DNA of 64,000 bases from Notospermus geniculatus (lineage: Eukaryota; Nemertea; Pilidiophora; Heteronemertea; Lineidae): contig NMRB01002244.1 of NCBI GenBank assembly GCA_002633025.1, positions 45,602 to 109,601 of the forward strand, read 5' to 3'. Each line of letters starts with the position of its first letter. Within the stretch, counting starts at the first letter, position 1. Below the pieces are notes generated by a model. That model was given only the letters and a program-made list of their open reading frames with translations. It did no database searches and was not told the origin of the DNA. Positions 44,842-53,885 of this stretch are shown here, piece after piece. A program made the position numbers and the translations under genes.

Positions 44842-44944
44842 GTCTTTTAGGCTGTCCCGTCCGTGAATTTTTCCTTGGCCACTCAGTAGATTTAGAGTAT
44901 TTTTAGTAAACAGAAAAGGTCAACATCAGACAGGAAAAGCGGCG

Positions 44945-45230
44945 AAAAAATTGTCCCAGTCGGGGAGATTCGAACCGGGGACCTCAGGTTAATTCGGTAA
45001 ACGATCGAGCGACTGAGTTACCGAGACAGCTGCTACCGTTGGAGCTTCATTGGCCCATGCTGATCGATGGCCATGAATATTCATTCACTACAAGTAGTAT
45101 TGTTTTCTTGCCCTGAGCTGCTTTGCGGCCATTGGTCCCCGTGGAATGAATATTAATTAGCTAAACATGCATCCAAGACTAAATGCTTACTGCATATACA
45201 CAGCAGTTGGCTGTGCAAATAAACAGTTCC
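44945..45230 (-). mobile_element. SINE-like repeat with tRNA-like domain, copy 2
   Basis: On the minus strand a unique body (GATCAGCATGGGCCAATGAA) leads to a tRNA-like part: GTCTCGGTAACTCAGTCG resembles an A box and GGTTCGAATCTCC a B box. The acceptor stem does not pair well, so it is a tRNA relic, not a working tRNA gene. The tRNA-like part stands at the 3' side of the conserved body, which is unusual for a SINE. Confidence 0.65.
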
Positions 45231-45370
45231 AAGTTAATTCAACGACATTTCTTACCTCACCGCATGCATTTGCAGAAAACCGACATGGATTAGAATACGA
45301 TTAGGGGAAGAATATCCTCAAGGTTCAATAAATTTTTCAACAGTTTGTAATCAGAAAAGGTCTGGACTCT

Positions 45371-45607
45371 GGTATTCATAAAAATCCTTATCTACGACCT
45401 CTTAAGTCAAGTGTAGTCCACTAAGCTAGATGAGGTAGGCCTACTTAAGTTAAGACTGCCTTGGCGGTGTCTTGCAAACAAGGGTGAATATGAGTGGTCC
45501 ACATAACTTTTAAGGAGCATATTGAATTCCACTTGTAATGTTCGGACCATTTTACTTAAGAGTGTATATCTTCGGCCTGCTTTGACTTGAGTAGTTTTAT
45601 GAATACC
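45371..45607. mobile_element. 237-bp MITE (GGTATTCATAAAA ends)
   Basis: GGTATTCATAAAAATCC and GTAGTTTTATGAATACC are inverted ends. ACTTAAG words recur within. Confidence 0.7.
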
Positions 45608-45833
45608 GGGCCAGGACTCGAGCTGGCGTACTGGGTTAACAGAGAGCTTCGGCAGGACGTTTTCCGTGTTGGTGTATGCCCGCTTTAGAAGATACCTAGG
45701 TTATCTCAGTTATCAATGACCACCTGGTCAGTACAGTAAACATATTTGGAGATAAAAATCAACGTTCCAAGCCTTTCAAAACGGTTGGTGAATTCCGATC
45801 ACTGTTCAGAAGCGCCAGTGTTCCTTCACTTTT

Positions 45834-45957
45834 GGCCCGTATTCTAGAAGGCTCGTTAACCGTTAACTGAAGGTCCAGTTTAAGGTTTTGTATTGTACCC
45901 TGCAAACTATAGCTAAAGGCAAACCTCAGAGTTAAGGAAACTTCTGGAATACAGCCC
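45834..45957. mobile_element. 124-bp MITE (GGCCCGTATTCTAGAAG ends)
   Basis: GGCCCGTATTCTAGAAGGCTC and AAGGAAACTTCTGGAATACAG pair imperfectly. A half copy is at 23632. It ends 27 bases before the exon acceptor at 45984 and so lies in the presumed intron. Confidence 0.7.
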
Positions 45958-45984
45958 TTTTTTTGTTTTTTGACAAACCGACAG

Positions 45985-46983
45985 GATCAGACGATTCATT
46001 TCATAAGGGGTAAGCCTGGAAGGTTTCGACCGCCTATAGCACTTCGAAAAAAAGACCAGTGGTTCTTTGATTGGATAAGTGGAGCTATAATTGTTGTTAA
46101 ACCTCCACCTCAAAATTCACCTTTCACTACCACACAAGTTTATCGACAGGAGAAGGGCAGGGATTTCAAAGTTGCACACAGTAAACATTTCTTCATGCAT
46201 TATAGATTTCACTGTTTCATGAACAATATCTTCTACAAGCAAGTATTCCTATTTCTCGTTGGGAAAACAGACGAGAGGCGCTGTAGACAATGCGCACTCT
46301 ATGATACCGTCCGAGGAATCGTCAGTGGGAAGGTCAAATTACCCGACAGCGAACCATGCTACAAACCTCGGATAGAATACAACATGATGGCAGGTCGAGA
46401 GGGCAAAATTCTCAACTTCTGTGATGGGTATTACACCATCTACGACGTCGAAAAGTCCAGTGAATCACGAGGTTTCGACCTTGTTCTTAAAAACGGGTCC
46501 CGAATCCCCTTAGATAGGTCACCTGACTGCATCGCTGGTGGGATACACTATTTTGATGGGTACCGTGCCTCGAATAAGATATACAATATGTACTTTTATT
46601 CTCATCTGAAGGAGTATGGTTATGAAAAACTCACGTATCAAATAAGTTCAATTAAAGTGCTAAAAGATTGCTCTATTTTTGCCATTAGGCTACACATATC
46701 CGGATGCCTCTTTGTGTTTGGGGAACCTGTTCCCTGCGCACTCGCGATGTTTCAAGTCCCTGACCCAAAGGATGGACTGATAAAGAACGGTACAGGTAAA
46801 ATGACCTATCTTGAAGTTGGTTCCTCATTTTTACCCCATGCCAATGACAAAACCGCAGGAATGATTGAAATCAGTCCTCTCGACGGGTCTTTCATGAAGT
46901 TTAGAATGACTCGCGGGAAATCACACGGGCAGAAAGGAGTCCTGGCGAGAGTTGAGACGTATATGTACGAACGACACCATTGA
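45985..46983 (+). CDS. orphan-family terminal exon, paralog 2
   Basis: A 332-codon frame after a good acceptor: a pyrimidine-rich tract then GACAAACCGACAG. Family not recognised. It shares with 41514-42554 the PP pair and IVVK at identical distances from the splice site, a VYRQEKGRDF segment, and CALYDTVRGIVSGKVKLPDS with a following cysteine. Later conserved-looking parts include SSIKVLKDCSIF and CALAMFQVPDP. Basic and aromatic residues are common and no membrane segment is seen. The TGA is followed by an AATAAA near 47297, a plausible polyadenylation signal. The first exon is not identified: the sequence between the paralogs is transposon palindromes. Confidence 0.65.
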   Translation, partial: DQTIHFIRGKPGRFRPPIALRKKDQWFFDWISGAIIVVKPPPQNSPFTTTQVYRQEKGRDFKVAHSKHFFMHYRFHCFMNNIFYKQVFLFLVGKTDERRCRQCALYDTVRGIVSGKVKLPDSEPCYKPRIEYNMMAGREGKILNFCDGYYTIYDVEKSSESRGFDLVLKNGSRIPLDRSPDCIAGGIHYFDGYRASNKIYNMYFYSHLKEYGYEKLTYQISSIKVLKDCSIFAIRLHISGCLFVFGEPVPCALAMFQVPDPKDGLIKNGTGKMTYLEVGSSFLPHANDKTAGMIEISPLDGSFMKFRMTRGKSHGQKGVLARVETYMYERHH

Positions 46984-48328
46984 CGTGTAGTACGAATAAT
47001 GAAAAAAAAACAGGGAAATCGTTTTCGTCGCCTTTGTTTAACTAGGCTTGCGCTGAAAACGAGAACGACAGGGAGCAAAAAAGTTGTCCGTTGGAAGAAT
47101 TTGGCGTGTTCTCAGTGCATGCTTTCATCGAATTACGCTGTCACCAATGACATTTTGTTGATTGCTGTTTTCTATTTACCTTTTAATCTGAAATGAATCG
47201 CGTTCTGTGAGATATAAACCAGTGGGCACGTATAAGGAAAGGACTGGCCTCAAATGATATACCATGCTTCATAACGTTGTTGATAATCTATAAAATAAAT
47301 ATTTTGAAAAAGCAATGATGAGAAACATAATCTCACAATCCTCAGCAACGTGCACGTCTGGCGTGTTCCTATCGCTTTGAAAGAGGCTTATCGAAATTGC
47401 TACGTATGACGTCACTCTATGAAGAAGTTAACGTTAACTAGCCTGGCGGCGACAGGATTCACAAGGTGACTTCAGGGCTGGCACTCGGCCTCATTCCCCC
47501 AGGCTCAGCAGCCGTGTATTGGCATATAAACACACATGATGGCGTATGCACAACAACCAGTCATTAACAGTCCTATCCAAGGGAGAGAGCAGCATAATTA
47601 GCGCATAAAATTACGCAAAATACCGGTATAGATCTACTTTATTGTACCTGTGCACCGCGTACATTCAACAGTTAACCGATTCACTCATAAAGTAATAGCC
47701 CTACGCACCAAATAGAGACCTCGTTGCAGGATAACCTCGAAATCTGCCTATATAACTCGACGTCAACGTCAACTTCAGCCATTTCACGAACTCATCATAG
47801 AAAGGCAAAATTGTTAGGAATTTTTTTTTAATTTCGCCACCTTCTAAGCATTTTATCGTTCAGAAACCGATATACCCTCTAAAATTCACCCCAAAAACCT
47901 CTTAATGATGGAGGCATCTGAGATTGAAAATGATTGTCTCATTGGATTGCCCAGGTTGACAAACCTAGGGGAAAGATTTGTTTCCAAGGCTGTAGCTGTC
48001 CAAGGAGTACACTCAATAGTTCAGTGGTATCGGCCTTCGCTCGAAGCCGTCACCCTCAACCCCTAAAACACTTGGTGCAAAAGTCCGTTTCTGAACACTA
48101 GATGTCACTGCCAGTTGTTGACGAACGCGCTCGATCAACCAGCCAATGAGCGATCAGCCAATAAGAAAATGTTTCACGTTTTCCTCTAGTTGCGTGAAAT
48201 AATGGTCGCTGATTGGTTGATGACAGTTTGCGCCATCTACCGTTCAGAAACATGATTAGGCCCCATCTGTGCCAGTGGTTATGAGCGTATAACTAGTTTT
48301 AGGCTCGAGGCCACTGGGGACGAGTGTA
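46984..48328. other. 3' flank of orphan paralog 2; otherwise nothing recognised
   Basis: Contains the candidate AATAAA near 47297. No further exon or repeat is supported. Confidence 0.4.
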
Positions 48329-48531
48329 TTCAAGGAGATGAAATATGAAGGTACGACAGACAGAAACGCACGCACAGACAGACAGACACGTACGCACGCA
48401 CACACTTTGACCAAACACAATATGGTTCCCGATCTGATTGATCGGGAACCATATTGTTTTTGGTCGTGGTGTCTGTGTGTCTGTCTGTCTGTGTGTCCGG
48501 TCGGTCACACGTTCATATCTCATCTCCTTGA
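48329..48531. repeat. head-to-head palindromic copy of the hairpin-headed repeat
   Basis: The central hairpin GGTTCCCGATC/GATCGGGAACC is flanked on both sides by ACAATATGG / CCATATTGT, GTCGTGG-type and CAGACAG/CTGTCTG tracts. The outermost TTCAAGGAGATGAAATATGAA pairs with TTCATATCTCATCTCCTTGAA. Other copies carry only one side. Confidence 0.75.
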
Positions 48532-48879
48532 ACAGCTACAGCCTAGAAAACAAATTGGCCATTTTCGGTCTAGCCCGAACGATACAAGTATTCACACTGG
48601 CAGCGCTTTAGACACAGCGCCATGTTTTTCCTGGTACCATTTTCCCATAACTGGTGAATACCTTGACTAACCTATAGAATGAGGAATTCAGTAATTATAG
48701 ATTTACGTACTTATGGTTAGCTCTCGCAAGGAATTGTTAGAGATGAGCCTCCATTGCAATTGCAATTCTAAGTCAAGTATGTCACCGCAATAACCATTGG
48801 CCAAAGCGTCAAGACAGGATCTGATTGATGGCTAGTAATTACGTTCCACCGATTCGAATTCGAAGTGACACTGTTTGCC

Positions 48880-49810
48880 CGCTCCAAAATTCAATATTGA
48901 ATTTTGCATTCTGAAGTGCTGATTTTCTCACTTCAAAATTCAATATTGAATTTTGAATTTTGAGTGAGCATTCTTGGCTTTCGTATAGTATAGTATTCAA
49001 ACTGTCTTCCAGGTGAAGAATGGGTAGGCCTACAGTGTGTTTTGTAACGACTGGGCACACACATACTGCGGACGGCCGTCTGGACTACCTGTGTGATGAG
49101 GGCGGCCAGAAGCTGATGGAGGACAGCGACTTCTCCTAAGTTCATTCATCTTTCCGACATAGGCATCCTAGCGCCGAATGGGTCAATGTCGTCCTGGGTA
49201 TACCTTATGTTTACCCAGGATCATCCTGGGTAATCCTTTTCTTTACCCAGGGCGGCCCTGGGTAAACATAAGGATCCTTAACTTTACCCAGATTGGAGTT
49301 CCCGAATGGTGTAGTGAGGTTGATATTCAGCGTAAATCATGAAATGAAGGGTGGCCTCGAACTAGGCCTATAGCTCCTAAGTCCTTGAGAATTTACTATC
49401 GGTCCCTTTTGAAAAGTTGTAGGGATTGGTCTTTTCTCCCTATTCCACACCCCGGAGCAGGTATAGCGGTAATTTTCAGCCCTTTCGAGTTATGATCGTA
49501 CTGCATGTTCTGCAAAAAGTAAATTCATGAAAATGACGAAATGCACACGGATCATACATGTCCTACCTAGGCCTATCGCTCCTAAGTCCTTGAGAATTTA
49601 CTATCGGTCCCTTTTGAAAAGTTGTAGGGATTGGTCTTNTCGTAGTATACAAACTGTCTTCCAGGTGAAGAATGGGTAGGCCTACAGTCTGGTTTGTAAC
49701 GACTGGGCACACACAGACTGTGCGGACGGCCGTCTGGACTACCTGTGTGATGAGGGCGGCCAGAAGCTGATGGAGGACAGCGACTTCTCCTAAGTTCATT
49801 CGTGTGAGTG
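48880..49810. repeat. local direct duplication with a single N
   Basis: 48990-49158 recurs at 49642-49805 and 49368-49438 recurs at 49568-49638, ending at the N (49639). TTCAATATTGAATTTTG occurs twice near 48890-48955. A TTATGTTTACCCAGGA / CCTGGGTAAACATAAGG palindrome lies at 49195-49270. The pattern could be two haplotypes joined in series. Confidence 0.75.
49693..49791 (+). other. possible C-terminal coding remnant
   Basis: In one frame this GC-rich stretch reads NDWAHTDCADGRLDYLCDEG, then GQKLMEDSDFS and a stop, with codon use unlike its AT-rich surroundings. An AG precedes it (CCTACAG). The first duplicate copy (~49040-49138) has a 2-base loss that breaks the upstream frame. It may be a terminal exon or a captured gene piece. 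The minus strand is also open, so confidence is low. Confidence 0.25.
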
Positions 49811-49957
49811 CTAAGCCAGAAAAATGAAAAATTGTAACAACTACATGTAGACTCGATCTTTCCGACATACTAGCGTTCAGTGGATGTATGCGGCAGCCAA
49901 TTATCAGAAAAAAAGTGAAATAATAACAATCAAGCTTTTCACAACACTTCAGACAGC

Positions 49958-50708
49958 ATGAATCATTCCAAGGAATTCCTTTATGATCTTACAACCAAAC
50001 AACCACCTCCGGGAGATATCATCCAGTGCATATCGATCTTCGGTTACCCGAAATCTATCGTTACCTACTGGGAATGGCAGGTTGCCGAAGTGCTGATGGC
50101 GTATTTACCACCAGTTATCATCGTTCTAGGAACCTTTTTCAATTTCTTGACGATTGCAGTGGTCAGCTCGAGCAAGATAGGGACTTCGTCGACGAGGCTG
50201 CTTCTGATTGTCTTAGCCATCGTGGATACATTCACGTTAGATTTAGGTTTGACTGAATGGTGGGTGTACTACACTTTTTGTACTTTCGTGCGAGCTTTGT
50301 TACCAGGCCTTTGTAAAATATACTCGTATTCTGTGAGCGTCACCTTGCAAACTTCATCGTGGATGATCATGATTATTACAATCGAGCGATGCATTTCGGT
50401 GTGTTTTCCGCTGAAAGCTGCCACGCTTTGCACAAAGAAATGGGCAGTAGGCCCTACGCTGCTTGATAGCTTCACTGATATTGATCCTAACTCAAAATAC
50501 TTACTTTCTCGTTGCCTTCTCGCAAGGGCACGATAAAACATACTGCTTGACCACTCACGAAGGAATGGACCCAAATTTATACGATGCATTGACGTACTGG
50601 ACTGATCTGATAATGAAAGCGATATTACCATTTTCTGTCATCATAATCTGTAACTTTGCTATCATTGTTCGAATAATCGATTCAGGACGAATGACAAACC
50701 GAAACTAG
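49958..50708 (+). pseudogene. rhodopsin-family peptide-receptor-like GPCR, frameshifted and 3'-truncated
   Basis: Starts MNHSKEFLYDLTT; the EFLYDL motif is shared with the receptor at 12729. TM1 (PPVIIVLGTFFNFLTI), TM2, the TM3 cysteine (GLCKIYS) and ERCISVCFPLKA are in one frame. At about 50455-50463 the frame shifts and TM4 (LIASLILILTQN), ECL2 with a cysteine and TM5 continue in another. The frame stops at a TAG just after TM5, and no TM6 or TM7 sequence follows in any frame. The loss of two helices makes it a pseudogene regardless of sequencing error. Same intronless family as the intact minus-strand receptor. Confidence 0.8.
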
Positions 50709-51164
50709 AACTTTGAAATTTGCTTGGCAGCAAATTTGATGGTCCCTACATTGCAGAGCATTGAGAGGGAAGCATGAAATGAGGATCTGTATGAATGGAA
50801 GGAATAAGACGTGTTAAATAAGGAAAATATTTATTTGGTATCAATTGGTTAATTTAATAGAGAACATGATTGACCTGCCAGCAGCGGGGCCAGCAGGTGT
50901 CTTTTCCCTGCTTGCGTGATATGATCTATATCGCTTTCTCTCCATCTTTGCTGCTAATTGTCTTTTTCTTACTGACTTTGATAACCTTTATTTGTGTCAG
51001 TGGTGCCTTTATAACATAAGATACACAGAGAATCATCTGCGTCTGCGATTGAACAGCAAGACAATCGCAGGGAACCCCCTCTCCACCAATCTTTCTGCCT
51101 AAATTATGGGAAAAAGGACCGTGCTGGGGGTGGAGCTGAACTTACTTGCGACGTCCACCTGCCC
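50709..51164. other. no recognisable feature
   Basis: No TM6-TM7 remnant, exon or repeat pair is seen. Confidence 0.4.
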
Positions 51165-51378
51165 GATAACGAAACCATTATGTCTGACGACTTAGAGACA
51201 TGAATTACCTGCAATTTCTGTTACACGGGACCCGTCATTGTGCGACGACTTAGGCGATTTGACGACTTAGGATTCTTGTTTTAATGGAATTAACGTTACA
51301 GAAAATTGGGACTTTCGTTTTATCGACGAGTTACAAAAAATCCGACTTAGACGGTGACGACTTACGCAGATTCTACTG
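51165..51378. mobile_element. Tigger/pogo-like element fragment
   Basis: The right end reads outwards as CAGTAGAATCTGCGTAAGTC next to TA, with internal GACGACTTAG repeats (CGACTTAG, GCGACGACTTAGG). Such TIRs with short direct sub-repeats resemble pogo/Tigger elements. The left end is not defined. It abuts the reverse copy of the hairpin-headed repeat and appears inserted at TA. Confidence 0.5.
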
Positions 51379-51506
51379 TATATCAATATCATTATGATGC
51401 TGACACTGGAGAATAAATTTATTGAGGCCAGTATCTTGCCAAGGGCCATAAACATAGGTAAGGGACTTGTTACTAGTACTCTACCTGGTCTCGGAGCCAA
51501 GTTATT

Positions 51507-51910
51507 AGACAGGATTAGCACCTTTCCGACTCCGACTCCGACTACAACTACGAGAACGAATTGCAGTCCGCTGTCGTCATCCTAGATAAAAACGATTTGA
51601 TAGACGTTTGCAAATCGTAAAATGCCATAACTTTGTGGTAGAATAATTTTGACTCGTAATCGGAAGTGCACCTAAATCGCAAATATTATAGTCGTATTTC
51701 AAGTCGTAACGACTAGGATTACGAATTCAATATTCATAATTTATCCATATTTCCGATTTATAATGCCAAATTTTTCTGCCTTCAATATATGGTGTTTGAT
51801 GAATTGAAAACGTCTACCAACTCGTTTTAATCAAGGATGTCCACAGCGGACTGCAATTCGTTCTCGTAGTTGAAGTCGGAGTCGGAGTCGGAAAGGTGCT
51901 AATCCTGTCT
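51507..51910. mobile_element. 404-bp MITE (AGACAGGATTAGCACC ends)
   Basis: Inverted ends AGACAGGATTAGCACC and GGTGCTAATCCTGTCT continue into GACTCCGACTCCGACT and GAGAACGAATTGCAGTCCGC. ATT flanks both sides. The uninterrupted order is visible in the copy near 27135-27165. Confidence 0.75.
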
Positions 51911-52248
51911 ATTCAGTAAACAAAAGTGTGACAGACAAAATATCAACCTTTGATATATCAATTTCACCATGATCCAGGTATCGGAGACCTGAAATTTTCA
52001 TTCCATCTTGTTGACAGGGTCAAGTTACCTGGGGTAGGTCAGGTTTCCTAGCAATTCGTTCTCGTAGTTGAAGTCGGAGTCGGAGTCGGAAAGGTGCTAA
52101 TCCTGTCAATTCAATAAACAAAAGTGTGACAGACAAAATATCAACCTTTGATATATCAATTTCACCATGATCCAGGTATCGGAGACCTGAAATTTTCATT
52201 CCATCTTGTTGACAGGGTCAAGTTACCTGGGGTAGGTCAGGTTTCCTG
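51853..52248. repeat. 198-bp tandem duplication of half a MITE plus flank
   Basis: GCAATTCGTTCTCGTAGTTG begins both units (51853 and 52051). Each contains the right half of the MITE and about 140 bases of the host repeat, so the duplication is younger than the insertion. Confidence 0.85.
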
Positions 52249-52639
52249 GGTTGTAGCTGTTAAACTAGCCAAGATAGGGTGTGACAGACAATATATCATC
52301 TTTTGATATATCGATTACGCAATGACCCGGGTATCACAGACCTGAAATGATAAGCTCATCATGTTGACAGGGTCAAGTTACCTGGGGTAGGTCAGGTTTC
52401 CTGGGTTGTAGCTGTCAAAGTAGCCAAGTTAAGGTGTGACAGACGCGGACAGAATGACAGACAGATACCACGACCAAAAACAATATGGTTTCCGATACTA
52501 GTATCGGAAACCATAATGACTGTTTGAAAAGTGTTCTTTATTCAAAGAGTTGTTGATGTTTACATTTCATAATCTTTTATAATCTTTCTTTTGGTATGAT
52601 TATCGTTCTCTGGGAATTTTTTTCCAGAATCACGTGTTA

Positions 52640-53020
52640 TATCTCTCCCATCGTCTTGGTGGCCAAGTGAACAACTTCCACACATGGATCGGGATCGGGG
52701 GGGGGGGAGGGGGAGAGGGGGGCATTGGCACTTGGTGCGAATTGTCCCGTACAAGTGGATAATGTGTCCATTGGTCTCTTCCAGAGGTCCTTGACCCCCA
52801 GAGGTGACCTGGAAGAAGATGCTGAGACACCATGTGTCTCTTCCAGAGGCCCTCGCCTCCCTGACCGCTGCAACCCACGGCCTGGAAGAAGATACTGAGA
52901 CACCATGTCTCTCTTCCTGTTACACTGAGGGCACCGCTGGTTGGTCTGTCCCGTCAGAGTGGCAGTGTGAGAATATTTACCTGTCACCTTGTAGGGTGGG
53001 AATAGAAACCTTAAAGCCAT
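52640..53020. repeat. degenerate tandem repeats of about 70-90 bp
   Basis: GGAAGAAGATGCTGAGACAC, GTCTCTTCCAGAGG and GGTGACCTGGAAG recur. A poly-G stretch (52697-52725) lies at the left. A 127-codon minus frame spans it, with no domain. Cause unknown. Confidence 0.55.
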
Positions 53021-53079
53021 TCCGTGTTGAATTCAGGAAATCCTTAGGCCTACATCCTTCTACCACGCGACATAGTGTA

Positions 53080-53883
53080 CACTCACTGGCCATAAGTATT
53101 GCAACAAAGGGTTTTTCTGGATTTCTCTCATGCCTTTACTACTTTTGCATCTATTTTCAAGTATATATAGGGGGACCGACGGCGAAACATGGTGTTGGCC
53201 ATGCGGACTGAAAAATCTCACTGCTGATGAAAATATCAAGCCTTAAAAACGAAATATCAAAACATGAAAATGACAAAATCTTCATGTGATACTGGATCGC
53301 TCGCTCCTTTTCACGATAATGAAGCCTGATGATGAGGAACGATTTACAAGAAAAAAAAATTGAAAAATATCAACTGCGAAGAAAGCTTTTTGATATTATC
53401 GAAAATTATCAAAAACTGAAAAAGTGTGATTTTGCATGAGATTACGCTGCTGATGTAAAGCTGACATCTCATGTGTCCCACCATGCCAGTTTCATCCAAT
53501 GAACAGCCACAGATCAAGAAAAATGTACTTTTCTAAAAAAAAACCTCGATTTTTGACAAAATTGGACATTTTTCTACGTCAAATAACACGAAAACGATCA
53601 GACTTTTTAGCTTAATTTTTTCGCAGTTGTGAATGAATTTCCCTTGTCTTCATTTTGTAAAAAATTGGCAGTCTTGCACTTCAAAATGTTCGAGACCTCA
53701 AATCGGTGATATTTTGATATTCTGATATTTCCGTGATATATTCACTTTTCCTTAAAATTTTTCGAACCAACAGACTTATTACCCTTCAAAGTATCACATC
53801 CACATTTGAAACTCAAAGGGTGATGACTGACTACCGAGAAATTAAGAAAAAACCTATGTTGCAATACTTATGGCCAGTGAGTG
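53080..53883. mobile_element. 804-bp Tc1/mariner-type non-autonomous element
   Basis: Ends CACTCACTGGCCATAAGTAT and ATACTTATGGCCAGTGAGTG with TA on each side. A GGCCATAAGTATTGCAACA terminus is typical of Tc1-like elements. The interior is AT-rich without a transposase frame. A related empty target lies at 60195-60275. Confidence 0.9.
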
Positions 53884-53885
53884 TA

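Larger units (their letters stand above)
51381..52514 (-). repeat. reverse copy of the hairpin-headed repeat, interrupted and partly duplicated
   Basis: Ends at the hairpin GGTTTCCGATAC/GTATCGGAAACC with ACCACGACCAAAAACAATAT before it. The body matches 26854-27250 in reverse (CATTATGATGCTGACA, AGTGTGACAGAC). It is interrupted by the MITE 51507-51910 and carries a 198-base tandem duplication. Confidence 0.75.

Noticed and set aside
44952-45030. Functional tRNA gene on the minus strand
   Set aside because: The acceptor stem ends do not pair properly and the sequence belongs to a dispersed repeat.
52637-53020. 127-codon minus frame with a CPQC motif
   Set aside because: It spans degenerate tandem repeats and a poly-G tract; the openness can come from the repeat unit.
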